From Branchiostoma floridae (Eukaryota > Chordata > Leptocardii > Amphioxiformes > Branchiostomatidae), in assembly GCF_000003815.2 (NCBI RefSeq), contig NC_049979.1:25829978-25893977 (forward strand): 64,000 nt of DNA. The letters run 5' to 3'. Shown here in pieces: positions 18,970-30,640 of the stretch. The notes beneath the pieces were generated by a model. It did not search any database. It was given only the letters and a program-made list of their open reading frames with translations, and was not told the DNA's origin. The position numbers were made by a program, and so were the translations under genes. Every line of letters begins with the position of its first letter. Position 1 is the stretch's first letter.

Positions 18970-21370
18970 GATAATGCTTCAGGTAGACAGAGGGGATGGG
19001 TGAACATTTCTAGGTTGAACCTAGAACTGAAACGACAATCACAAATCAAGTTACTTCCTGTCATGCCCCCAGCAGTCTGTAGATGAAGTTCTTCACAGAA
19101 TACAAAGTGTACAATTTTATAGCCACCAAGTATGTTATATTCCATAGATACGCGTAGTTCAGCTTACTAAGAGTTACATATATTTCGTTTCTAGAACGTG
19201 TATACAAGAGCTTTAGAATGCAGTAGCTATCTATGCTGGTATTGTCCATTTATGGTGTAGAAGGTTGCTTGCAGTTATTTTCCATTTGGAAATTTGGCTA
19301 CCTAATGCGTTGGCCAATGTTTACAACAACTGTGCTGTTTTAGAAGACAACAATGTCCTCTGGTGTCTATATGACGTAATGTAAGCACCGGTACCCTTGA
19401 GCTAGTTACATTGATTTGTTTTTCTATCAGCGCAAATAAAAACTAGTAGTCTTTTCTCATCTTCCTCACTTAGGGAGTTGCTTTTACAGTGTCAAACATT
19501 GTACCTACTGTGTTCTGATGGCGTCTGGATTTGACTGTAGCCAGTAGTCGTTTTTAAAAAAATGCTGTACACAGTACAAATTGATGTATTTCTTGTCTTG
19601 TATTCTTTCCGTTTATTCCTTCCATGAAAGCCTTTTGTTCTCACTTTATATTTCGTGTATTTTGTGGCTTTTCTGGTACAATACTAGCCACCTTGTCCAC
19701 CTTGTCATAGAAAGCCATTTTGTCCAAGACCAAAACTAAGATCAGAAGATTTTTTCGTTTGGGTACTTGTAATCTATTTCTGTGATCAACGTTTGAAAAT
19801 GTCAAGTACAACCTGACCAACATATTGTACACTTTGTTTCCCTTTGAATAAACAATTTAAACCAGGTGTAGTTTTTATTTCTCTCTTCCAACAACCTCAA
19901 CCTTTAGTGAAATGAATACCCACCTCCACCCACACCCTCCAATTGCCGAAAATGGATGGTCCCTCTCTCTCACCTCCTAAGGTGTGTGAAAAGGATGATC
20001 CATTGGTCCTTACCAGAACCTGAAGACTTTCAAATGAATGAACCCTCTTCCTTTCACAACATGTAAAATTGTCCCTCCCTTCCATGTGCTGCTAGCATGT
20101 CTTACTCCAATATCAGCACACCTAGGTCAATATATTTGTACAATTATTCCAAATGCGAGACCAGATCACCGATACATAAATGTAATCCTTATAATGTTAT
20201 TGATGAAATTTTGTTGCACTGTATCTGTATGTAGTTTAGTATCTGTATGTAGTGTAGTACTTAGTAGTAATAGTATGTTTTTCTATCAGAGTACGGTTGC
20301 ATATTAGCCTAAATTCCCACATATTGTCGTTTGATTCCATAGTGCCATGTTAGGACGTCCAATCACGAGGATCTGACGGGGGTCCTAATACAGTATTAAA
20401 TACTCGATTAGATTGAAATTTTTCAATTTTGTCTTTATCATTCAAGTTATGGGCAACTGAGTTGATTTCAAGTTGACCAAACCCTTGAAAGCTTGTCAGA
20501 CGATCATGTCCTGTAAATCTTATCCAATTTCTGTAGGAGATTGAAATTACACATGTATGATAACAACTGTCTCTATAGATTGCATGCCAATTTTCATTTG
20601 TGAACTCGAGCTCCCAATGGTTCCTCATTTACAGCTGCTAGGATGCAGTAAGTTGTGATATAGAGCAAGTTGGATTTATACGCTAAGTCTAATTTGTTGG
20701 TTAAAAGATCTCTTTTCCATTAACCAAAAGCTTTAAGATACGAAACTTGACACAGTTGTTAAATGTTTAAAGGCCAATATGTGTGCTAGGTTTTATTCCT
20801 CTTATCAATGGGACAGTAGGCTACATAAACTTTTCATCAACACACCGCAAATCTCATGACCCTGACGACCGCGTATACTCTACACCAGCAACGAAAAAGA
20901 AGAACTGATCGGATTTCAGAGTTGCAAAGCAGCACGTGGCTTATAGATAAATACAGCTTATTATATGTGCAGGCTCAGTCTCCTACAATAGCAAAATTGG
21001 TTTAGGGAAATTCTTAATTGTGCGAGAGAGAGAGAAGGGGGGGGGGAGAGATCATGCAAATCTAGGTTTCATTTACGCGATCCTTATGCAGAAATGATGC
21101 ATTTGCTGAGATAAGACTTTCATACTTTCAAAGTTTGCGCAACATAATTACAAATTGTGTTATTTGGGTACAAAAGATGGTCCACCTTTAATTATAGATA
21201 CGCATAGATACCTTATTAGCATAATCACTGAGAAACATTTTATAAAACATCAGTTGAGAAGTTTACTTTAAACTTGATTTGCCAAAAAGTATGATTTATG
21301 TGAGACAAACGTTTCAACATGAAGACATGGCTCGTGTGGCCAATGCACTTACATACGAATAGCATAGAAT
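18970..21370. other. No gene recognised; degenerate repeat at 19.9-20.1 kb
   Basis: Mostly AT-rich. At 19905-20100 several copies of a motif (aatggatggtccctctctct, ...cctttcacaacatgtaaaat) resemble, in reverse complement, the array at 6.96-7.70 kb. A purine run (gagagag...ggggggggg) is at 21025-21050. Confidence 0.45.
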
Positions 21371-21375
21371 TTGCA

Positions 21376-21430
21376 CAACAAACAAACAAACAAACAAACA
21401 AACAAACAGACAGACAGACAGACAGACAGG
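21376..21430. repeat. (AAAC)n(AGAC)n microsatellite
   Basis: About seven copies of aaac run into six copies of agac. The simple repeat accounts for the Leu/Cys/Val-rich minus-strand frame across it. Confidence 0.95.
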
Positions 21431-21499
21431 CACAATATATACAATTTGCATATTTACTGATGCTATTCACATGTTTGCACATCATTGGTCAGAAGTAGG

Positions 21500-21712
21500 A
21501 GAAAAGGACCAATCACAGGACAGAAGCGGATCCCGAGACTCAAGTCAAGATGGCGGTCGTCTCTTGTGTGGATTGATGTAGACTTGTGTCTTCTTCATCG
21601 TTCTTTTCTTTCGTTTGGGCCACAGCATGTTGAGGATTCTGTAGCCCTTAAGTTTTTAACATTCACGGAGTCTACCGTGCAAGCCGAGTGAACTGTCTCT
21701 CACAGTGTTTGG
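21500..21712 (+). promoter_or_regulatory. Promoter-like region with CCAAT box, YY1-type site and non-coding first exon
   Basis: A CCAAT box (GGACCAATCACAGG, about 21506-21519) precedes CAAGATGGCGG at 21546-21556, the YY1 consensus typically found at or just after transcription starts of TATA-less genes. The ATG inside it opens only an 8-codon frame. A good donor (GG|gtgagt) follows at 21712/21713. This fits a non-coding first exon of the plus-strand gene whose exons appear at 23.8-29.9 kb; the link is inference. Confidence 0.5.
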
Positions 21713-23758
21713 GTGAGTATTTTCGGTATTTTTTGAAAATTTCTAACGTTACGTTATCTGTGACTGACATTGAATGATTGAGTGATAATGTCCATTGACT
21801 GGAAGAATACGGAAGGTTAAAAGATGGAGAAATAGATTGATAAGTATTTTAGGAGATATTGTGTAGACTTATCCGAAAGGAAAGTCGGTAAGTGACTTCC
21901 TCGTGGAGTATAAAGTACATATCGTCTGTCATCGCGGTTTGCCCGGGCTGGTCGAGTGTGACAGCGATCTCACCCCCTCCCCCTCCCCCACACACGTGTT
22001 TCGCCCCCCTCCCCCGAAAAATGGGTTTTCATGACATTTTAGAAGTTGCTTGGTACGAATCACAAACTGCAGTTTCAGAATGATCTATTAGTAAGCACAC
22101 GAACTTGACACATAACGTTCACTGTAAACCACAGTGCTCGAAATTCACTTTTGGGATTTGGTGCACCAAAATTTTTGGATGCACCACATAAATTTATATA
22201 AAGAAGAATATCAGAATAACCTAATTGAAAGCACTAAATTAGATTAGTGATTTTAACGGAGCTCTTCAGAAATCGAGGATAGTCTTGCTTCAAAGTTAAC
22301 ATTTTCATGCTGTTTCTGACTTTCAGGACGTTGTAACACATAGTTTTTCTTACCCATATAGATCATGATGATATGATGTGGTCTAATCTCCAAGCAGATC
22401 CTACGGTGCCATAAGATAGTATCAAAGCCGGCCAGGGAGTATAGCCGGCTAAGGGAGTCAAACGGGCACCGGAGATCTGCCCTCACCCGAACAGGGAGGA
22501 GTATTTCTATTGAATAAAGGTGTCTCTGTTAACCAGGTCATGGGTCACATGGTCATATAAAATTCACTAGGTATTTTCCACACCAAAGTAGCTTTGCTGG
22601 AATATTTTGCGGATCGAGTTTTGTGTCCGGACAGTTGCGGAGACATAGGTACTTCTAGCTATCTTCAGGGGTATGTGTAACATTACACATCCAGGTGACT
22701 GCGCACTAAGGAAGGCTATGCAATAACATGGAAATCGTTTGGTACAAAGATAAAATACTTGAGGAACAGATGAAATATTTAGGGGTTTGGTATCTAAGTC
22801 CTATATTAGCTTATCAGGAACTCAGCCAAACCAGTCGATTACTATTTGTGAGCCGAGTTTATTCAACCTATGCTAAACTCAAGTAACATATAATACAATG
22901 TGTTTCACTAGGAGTACAGCAAGTCACAGTTACAGGATACAGAGCTAGGATAATGATACAGAGATCTAAGTATATTTACAGAGAGAGTTGGTCTAACTAA
23001 CTAACTATAGTACATAATCCAACGCAGGGACTAAACCCTACTAAAGTAACCTCACCTGAGTCCTGGGGGCACGAGACTGAGCAAATATCTCCGTACACTC
23101 TCTAAGCTCAACTATCATAACAAAAGGTTGTATAACTCCGCCCATCACAGGTAACCTGGTTGGATGCTATCGGCATCCAGCCAATCAGGGATTACCTAAT
23201 ATGCTAATGAAAGCTCCTCCTCATATGGTCTAGACAGTCATTACCTAATTACCTCATATGTCATAGGTCATGGCCGTTACACAGATACTAAAATGTATGC
23301 GACCACAACTCTAAGAGTGGTAATGACAGAAACTTATCCATTTTACGACAAGCTCCAACGGGTCTGGCAAAATTAGTGCCAATGCTCTGGAGGGGGGCGC
23401 TGAATGTAACTCAAACCAGTTTGATGATGGACACGATTTTTGAATAGTCGTGTGCGATCGCATCATGGTGAGAAGCATCTGTGGTATGCAACTTACCTGA
23501 TTCCGATTTGGCAAGCTTAGTATGAGCGGGGTCTAATTCGTAGCTGCTTGATGATGCATGTTGTTGGGAATATCATTCTTAAGGCATTTGGAAATTAAGT
23601 TAAGTGTTACATTATTAGATTTAAATCATGCAAGTCAGGGCCTCATTTATGATATTACATGATTTAAGAGCAATAATTTATGCTACTGTATATATATCCT
23701 TCTTTTCTAAGAATAGTAAGTAAGATGAGTCTTTCATACATCAACTTGTTTCTTTCAG
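21713..23758. other. Intron-like stretch; hAT-type MITE fragment at 22.13 kb
   Basis: At 22134-22200 the sequence cagtgctcgaaattcac, ttttgggatttggtgcacc matches the left end of the element at 34.90 kb, but no right end is present. A C-rich run (ccccctccccctcccccaca) is at about 21970. No exon is supported. Confidence 0.5.
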
Positions 23759-26700
23759 GTTTTTTGTCTTTGCACCAATGAATCAGGATCCTTTTGATGG
23801 ATTGGTCCGACATTTGGCAAACACCTTAGACACATCGACAGCAAAAAAATTGACACTATAAAAGTATAATTAATTCATGGAGGATTGTGTCGTACAGACT
23901 CTTGTTGTGTATAGAAGATGTTTTTCTTGTTTGTATTTCTTGTCCGTTGTTTGGGGTACAAAAACTACAACCTCTTGTGTGTTGTTTGTAATATCTAATG
24001 ATTGACATATCGTTTGTTGCAGACATAGTAGGTGCGACTGAAGATGGAAAGAAAAAAGCCAGTCCAAGTCATTTTAAGCTCCTCAATGTGCTGGGACAAG
24101 GCATTCCTTTTGCAAGGTCAGTAACCACAAGCAAATCTAAGTGGGCAAATTTGAGACAAGCCTTCCTTAATTTTGTCTATTTGTTACCTCAAATATGCCA
24201 TATGCATGCCTAAAGACCCCTTCACACGAGAGCAAGAATGAACCGGAATGCCGTCAGAATGTAAATTCTTCACTATTCCTGGGAATTCGTAGTGTATTTT
24301 AGAAATTCTCACTGCATTCCAGATATTTTTGCCCATTCTTTTGGCTGGCTAAAAATTTTTGACATGCTAAAAACTTCTGAGGTGCATTTGAAGTGGAGAA
24401 ATATTGAACGACATTCAAAGTGTACATGTATTCTTAGTGTATTCTAACTGTTCTATATGCAGTATTTGCGCATTCTATGGCATTCCAACATAATTCGAAG
24501 CATTCTTATCTCATTTGATGGAGAACCAAAATGGCAAGGCAAAAGAATATCTAGAATGCAGTGAGAATTCCCAGGAATAGAAAAGAATTTCATTGTTTGG
24601 GCTCATTCCTTCTTGTGTGAAGGGGATGTTAGGTCCATTTGGAATTCCCACTAGGAATGGCCCCGAATGTGGCACGAATTTTGCAAATACTTAATTCCGG
24701 CTGGTTCTGCTTCATTCCTGCTAATTCGGTTTCAGTGTGAAGGCCCTATAACTTTTGTTACACATGCAAATTTATGTTTTCTTCAGTAAAAATTAGAACT
24801 ATCTTGCATAAAGGATATACTTCATAATATTTCTACATAACTTGCAGATATGTTGCTTTTGATTAAAATCTAGAGCCATCTCCTGAATGTGAACCCTCCA
24901 ATAAACGATAAATAAATAAAATTTGAAGGTTTGTAGGCACAATAGCCACAAATGCTCAGTACTTGTAGTTGGGCCTGAAGTTAAGTTCTGACTGTGCTAT
25001 ACAGACCATTTCATTTCTTAGCCTGTTTGATGTTTCAAATGTTTGATTTAGAGAAAAACCAATTTGTAACAACAGTAAGTGTTGTCCATGGAAACTCAGC
25101 CATTTGACTATTAAGGCCACACAAATGGTATTTGTTGGTTCTTGGAATTAGATAACGCCTTAACTGGAAGATCAGCAATGAAAACAAAGTATTGCCTTAA
25201 TTTCCAGACAGCGGTTTGGACCTGCAGCAACTTCCCACAGCGATGGACGACAAAGTGGGCAGGAGGAAACTAATTATGTAGAGATTCCGAGCGAGCTCGC
25301 CAGAGTGAAGTGAGTGAGTTTAATCGTAAAATGTTCTTACAATTCTTAAAGTTAGCATTTTTGCATTTGGATATATTAAAATATAAATTCTATAAGGGAC
25401 AGTTTCATGTATCGTTTGTCTACTTTTGACAAAAATCAGCGCGAGGCCGGTTGACGAATTTAGGAGATGCGTACAGTTTATGGGTATCGTCTTGTAATGG
25501 CGGACATTTCCGCTCTGACTGTGAAAAATCGTACAATTTGTAAAAATAGCAATCTAAGATTCATATATATTGAAACCTCAACTTTTAAGGAACAGTGTTG
25601 TTTTGAATAGCATTTACGCGAGCATTTACAAAAATTCACAACATTATACCTACTGGTGCACACGGGTGGGAAGGAATGCTTCATAACATGTGGACATTCT
25701 CGACTATTGTGTGTGAATAGATTGACAAAAGCCATGAAAAAGACATTTTCGCGAAAATGTTGCCTTTCTAGTTAAGTTCTCAAATGAATGAGAAACAATA
25801 ATGCGTCGTTCAAAATGGTTATTTGGCAAAGGTATGAGATCAAGGAATTCATAGTTGTGAGTTAGGCTAAGAGTAAGAAGCATTATACATAGTCTTCTGA
25901 ATGTGATGACTGTTGCACTGCCAGATCGATTGGTCACTGGTCAGGTAAACCTTGTTTTTGAAATATCTGAAGGATTTTAGTATATTTTACTTTGAATTCA
26001 TTTTAAGCCTCATATTTCAATTTGTTAATCGAAACATTTTTGTTTGCTTCAATATTAATGACAATGACATGAATATGTTGTTTTTCGTGATCAAACATCC
26101 TTACACTGTAGTAAATCTAAATGTAAATTTAGACCACAGCATAAGTACTTGTAACTTTTAAGGATGATATCAGTGTATACATTGATTTTTGTCTGAATTT
26201 GAAAAAAAAAATGATATTTTAACCTCAAGAAATGGCAAATATGATCTGTTAAATTAAAAAAATATATCATAAACTTCTTTCCATTTGCATCAAGAGATCA
26301 GAGACCTCATACCTCCATGAAATATTTTAAACAATTGTAGATTCATTGTTTCATTGTGTCTCATTGATTACGCAAATAAGGCTGCAATCAACATCATCAA
26401 TTTTATCTATGGTGGTCGTCTTAACCAAAAAACACATTCTATTTTTGGTTGTAGCCCTGTCAGCAAAATTCCATGTTTACATTCTGTCATTAATTTTCCA
26501 AATGACATATTTGCATTGCAGTGTACAAATTAACTTATTTACATAGGTCATAGGTACATGTAAATAATCTCTACCACTATGCAAATTGCCTATTCTTTGC
26601 ATTATTAATTATGGGACTGCCTGACCAGGATAAATGGAGAGCAAAGCACTGAATGTGTAAAGTAAGCAAGGAAGCTTACATAGACTCTCCAGGCATACCG

Positions 26701-29700
26701 GCTGTTTCTCTATGACGGCATTGGTCTCGCCTTACATGGGGGACATTGCTAACAAGGGGCCAGTTTCACAGGGACTGCCTTACACAAGACAAAAGGAGAG
26801 CGAAGCATTGTAGGTGCGGAAGTAAGCAACAGAGCTTACTCTCTCTCCAGGCATACCGGCTGTTTCCCTATGACGGCATTGGTCTCGCCTTACATGGGGG
26901 ACATTGCTAACAAGGGACCAGTTTCACAGGGACTGCCTTACACAAGACAAAAGGAGAGCGAAGCATGGTATGTGCGGAAGTAAGCATGGAGCTTACTCTC
27001 TCTCCAGGCATACCGGCTGTTTCCCTATGACGGCATTGGTCTCGCCTTACATGGGGGACATTGCTAACAAGGGGCCAGTTTCACAGGGACTGCCTTACAC
27101 AAGACAAAAGGAGAGCGAAGCATTGTAGGTGCGGAAGTAAGCGACAGAGCTTACTCTCTCTCCAGGCATACCGGCTGTTTCCCTATGACGGCATTGGTCT
27201 CGCCTTACATGGGGGACATTGCTAACAAGGGGCCAGTTTCACAGGGACTGCCTGACACCACAATGTGTCATGACACGATGAGCAAAGCATGGTATGTGGA
27301 AAGTAAGCAATATATAGTGGCATGTTGAAGGTACCCGAAAAAGTGAACAATGTAAATTTTGTGACTGAGACCTCATTTGCATAAGTGATAGAAATGGGAG
27401 GATGGCCTTTTTCTCTTAAGACAACATTGTCTACTCTTAAGACAACATTGTCTACTACTAGTTTAGGTGGAGAAGACGATCAACTGATTTAGTTTATGTA
27501 AATAAGGACTTTATTTGCATAATTAAGAAGAAACATGATACAGTAGTTGTCGGGTTCGAAATCATTTCATGGAGGTATGTGTTGGTAGCCTGGGTACCAT
27601 CCAGAAAGTAGTTTGTTCGCTTCTGCTATCTGTCTGGAGACCTCCATATTCAAACCGTTTGGTGCTAACGTCAGTTAATGAGCGAATTAAGGAATGGGTT
27701 CTACTGCTCTCTTTCGATGACAACTCCCGCAAGCGGAGGGTGGGCTTTCCCAGTGTTGGAACACCAGTTTGAACGAGTGCTTGAACCTATTCCATAACTC
27801 GCTCATGCTTTAAGGGACCAATCAGCACCCTTGTCCAAAATTTGGATGATTCCAGATGTTAACGTGGTTGGGGATCCCAGATGGAACAGCAGAGAAGCAA
27901 TATATATAGTTTATAATGAATGTCAGAGCTAGAAGCGACTGTAGATAGTATATGATGAATGCAGGAGCAAACTACTTTCCGGATGGTACCCAGGCTAATC
28001 TGCTGGTGGAACTCTTGTTTAAACATGAAACTTGATAGTTTTCCATCTGTACATTGTAAGCTAAACGGTTTTTCCATCTGCTGTAAGGTAAATGGTTTGT
28101 TAATCCATTTAATCTTATAGATTTCAGATTTTTATTAAAAGTATCTATATATCTTCAAGCTTTGTCAGCTGTCAATTTACTTCAGGATTAGCATTATCGT
28201 TTGAAGAGAAGAAACAGCCATCACTTTGATGTTGTAAAGAGACTTGCAAGTGTGGTTTGTGGGATTTGATTATTGTATCTCTTGATCGATACTATTTGTC
28301 TTTCAATAATTTTACCCAACATGTTTTGGGAATTGTGTTTTCCATCGTGTACATACCGGTGCATGCATTGGAGTGGGTAGAGTGTTCGCCTTGCATTCGG
28401 TAGGTCGTGAGTTCGATCCCCGGGCGAGTCATACCAAAGACTTTAAAAATGGTACATACTGCTTTCTCTGCTTAGCACTCAGCATTTGGGAAAGAGTATG
28501 GGAGTTAAACACACATTATTAGCATAGCAGTGGACTAGCCCCCTGCTGTAGTGACTTGCACAAATGTGTGGCCCAAGGGCTAAAGAAATGGAGATGGGCA
28601 CCACCCCTACACATCTGCACAGATGTGTGGTCAACTTTAACTTTTTTCTAATAGTTCTGTCAACTATATCATCATTTGTCAGCTATATACAATTTGTTTG
28701 ATGATTTTATTCAAAGGTCTGTCACTTGTTATTATAATTGAATATACAGTCAAACCTGTATTAGCGACCACCTTTGCATAACGGCACCTGCCCATAGTGG
28801 CCACTTTTTGTCGGTCCCTTGGATTCGTAATGATTAAGAAATAGGCTTAGCGGCCACCTGCCCAACGCGGCCACGGCCACACGATTTCCGGTCCTGCAGA
28901 CACAGAAACACTGCCGATTACGGCCACGCAGACCGCTGATCTATGTTTCGGCATGCGTTCGGCCATAAACAGCGGCCGTATCGTCACCCTCACCTTCGTA
29001 AACTGGCGCTACCCATACCTGCTGACAAACGAGGTCATATAAGGTCAATAGACGACACCAATATTACGGAGGTAAATTGTGTTAACGTTACGTTCTAATA
29101 CACTATCGCTTAGGTTAATTTACATCACAAAAATTTCTAAATAAATTGTTACAAAGACAAAATGATATGAACTTCAGACTATGGTGGATTTTATTCTTAC
29201 ATTTATTAAGAGATAAGTCTAAAATGACGTGACTCTTGTGAGTACCACATTAGCATAATGGGCGAATCTGACGTGTGAACGCAGGAGGGAACACATGGAC
29301 AGCCAACTATAAAAGGATACAAGACGAAAGATCAAAGAAATATGACGATACTGGTCTCTTCAGACAGTATCAACTGTAGAACATTTAAAACTTTATAGCT
29401 TTTGTTTTCTTAATACATATAGTGTAAAAATCATTGCAGTACATGTACAGTACTGTATTATGTGAATAAAGATCAGTGGGTACTAAAACCATGTGTAACT
29501 TATTGCTTGTGGTCAATTAATTAGCATATTCTCTATAGTGGCCAATTTTGACCAGTCCCTTGAGTGGCCGCTATAGACAGGTTTGACTGTATCCATTTTT
29601 AAATATGATGATGTGTCCTTATAACTAATGACTTAATAATATTTCTCAAGTTTTTTTTTTACTTCATCTCCTGTAAGTAGTTAAGTGCATTTCTGACTCT

Positions 29701-29895
29701 CGCTCTGTGCCAGCAAAATATTAATGCAATGTGTTTGACATGAAATTCCCTTTCTGCATTTACACATTGTGAGTTGTACACAGGTGGCTGTTGATTGATG
29801 AGAACAGGTGGAGAGCATGCAGGTGCTTGGAGAGGAGAAAAGAAAGGGCTGGATCTTCAATCGAGGCCATCCCAGCCTACCACAGGGCATACTAG
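23759..29895 (+). CDS. Putative small gene with death-effector-like fold; in-frame stop in the first coding exon
   Basis: Four exon-like segments with good splice signals: 23759-23863 (ATG 23778), 24023-24116, 25208-25309 and 29784-29895 (stop TAG 29893). The first reads MNQDPFDGLVRHLANTLDTS then TAKKLTL followed by TAA (23859). The second reads DIVGATEDGKKKASPSHFKL then LNVLGQGIPFA. Order and spacing of hydrophobic residues resemble helices 1-5 of a death-effector domain, a fold expanded in lancelets. Exons 2, 3 and 4 join in phase (AG|A, AA|G), giving a short basic C-terminus. Exon 1 does not: besides the TAA, its donor leaves the wrong phase for exon 2. An alternative frame (ATG in exon 2) is also open across exons 2 and 3. 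It could be a pseudogene, a misread exon 1 or coincidence. Confidence 0.35.
24214..24748. mobile_element. Foldback MITE, TAA-flanked (Harbinger-like?)
   Basis: The left end (cccttcacacgagagcaag) is inverted at two places: 24600-24628 (cttcttgtgtgaaggggat) and the right end (tcagtgtgaaggcccta, 24734-24748). TAA precedes the left end (24211-24213) and follows the right end (24749-24751). Internal copies of 'attcc' and 'gaatg' phrases suggest nested arms. It lies in an intron of the putative gene. Confidence 0.55.
25310..26640. other. No gene recognised (intronic, AT-rich)
   Basis: Low-complexity AT-rich DNA with only short frames. I see no repeat structure or exon signal worth naming. Confidence 0.4.
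26640..27320. repeat. ~158-bp tandem repeat, about four copies
   Basis: TCTCCAGGCATACCGGCTGT recurs near 26686, 26845, 27002 and 27160 (period ~158 bp), each followed by ATGACGGCATTGGTCTCGCC and ACAAGGGRCCAGTTTCACAG. The inner copies are nearly identical and the outer ones diverged. Similar units account for the repeated small reading frames. Confidence 0.93.
27586..27997. mobile_element. MITE with ~30-bp terminal inverted repeats
   Basis: The left end TAGCCTGGGTACCATCCAGA (27586 on) and the right end ...GATGGTACCCAGGCTA (to 27997) are inverted copies with one mismatch over about 30 bp. The 412-bp body is non-coding. No clear target-site duplication; the superfamily is unassigned. Confidence 0.75.
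28360..28645 (+). mobile_element. tRNA-derived SINE
   Basis: The head has RNA polymerase III promoter boxes: an A box (TGGGTAGAGTG, 28374-28384) and a B box (GAGTTCGATCC, 28409-28419) at normal spacing, embedded in a tRNA-like but non-foldable context. A ~200-bp unrelated body follows (CAGTGGACTAGCCCCCTGCT, tgtggcccaagggct, GAGATGGGCACCACCCC). It ends in an A/T-rich tail (ctttaactttttt). Confidence 0.78.
28747..29589. mobile_element. Pogo/Tigger-like MITE with TA target duplication (long form)
   Basis: It begins CAGTCAAACCTGTATTAGCG and ends CGCTATAGACAGGTTTGACTG as inverted ends, flanked on both sides by TA (28745-28746, 29590-29591). Subterminal 'gtggccactttttgtcggtc' is mirrored near the right end. 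At 843 bp with no transposase frame it is non-autonomous. The CAGT... ends and TA duplication fit the Tc1/mariner-pogo superfamily. Related copies are at 48.78 and 54.20 kb. Confidence 0.85.
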
Positions 29896-30305
29896 GCCAG
29901 CCACTCCAGGTCTATGGAGAAGCGATCAAGGAGGTGCAAGATGTTAGATATCTTCCCATAGCAACGAAGTCATGAGAACTGGAATGGGCCTGTCAGTGAC
30001 TGAACAGTTGTTTTTCGGACACAATTCAGAAGAAAAGCTCTACTTACAGGCCTGTAATACGACTAATCACACTCTGGCTGATCCATGACTGTTTTGACAG
30101 TACTGAATGCCTCTGGTGATGACTGAAATTCCAACTATACTACTGTCAGTACTGTCAGTTCTTCTCCTGTTCCACACTGTCAGCCATGGCCAATCTCAGA
30201 TAAATTAATGTCAATACATGATTAATCGATTGGGCTTCAATGAAATATGTTTATTCTCAAGATTCATGTATTAAATTTCTTAGGAAATGATGCATGGTTG
30301 TTTTG
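29896..30305. other. No gene recognised
   Basis: Possible 3' UTR of the putative gene ending at 29895. I see no poly(A) signal of note and no repeat. Confidence 0.35.
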
Positions 30306-30317
30306 AAGGGAATATGT

Positions 30318-30506
30318 CTTCACCAGAATGTTGTCTAGTTTGAGATCCCAGTGCACCAGGCCATCACAGTGGATGTAAGCGAGCCCCCTAGCGACCTGCG
30401 CTGCATTGGGTGTTTAGCCGGAATGTTTCATCACCCATGAAATATGACCCGTTTTAGAGTCGTATCGCACAGCTCCAAAACCATGAACAGCTCCAGACAC
30501 CTGACC
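30318..30506 (-). pseudogene. Broken protein-kinase fragment (hinge to catalytic loop)
   Basis: Reading the minus strand from 30506, one frame gives RCLELFMVLELCDTTLKRVI, the beta-5/hinge region of a protein kinase. About 60 bp on, another frame gives AQVARGLAYIHCDGLVHWDL then KLDNILVK, the alpha-E helix and catalytic loop. Between them the frame shifts twice (near the catgggtgatg and caatgcagcg stretches), and a stop lies in the first frame. The usual HRD triad reads HWD. No DFG or APE segment was found downstream and no glycine loop upstream. This looks like a decayed gene or retro-fragment; a two-exon reading with an unrealistically short intron is less likely. The kinase family is not resolved. 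Confidence 0.6.
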
Positions 30507-30640
30507 CTGGTTTTATGACAAGATGAGCCAAGGAAGCGGACAACATTCGGGTGTTCCACTCATCTGCAAGGGTAACACATACATGTACGAATATATATGA
30601 TATGGAAGCCAATTGCCTACTCTTGTGTCGTATGACCACA

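Noticed and set aside
28360-28435. Possible functional tRNA gene
   Set aside because: A and B boxes are present but the acceptor and anticodon stems do not pair, and a SINE-type body follows.
29784-29960. Alternative last-exon frames (VESMQVLGEEKRKGW..., KTGGEHAGAWRGEKK...)
   Set aside because: Both are open, but only the frame beginning at 29784 matches the phase left by the 25208-25309 exon.
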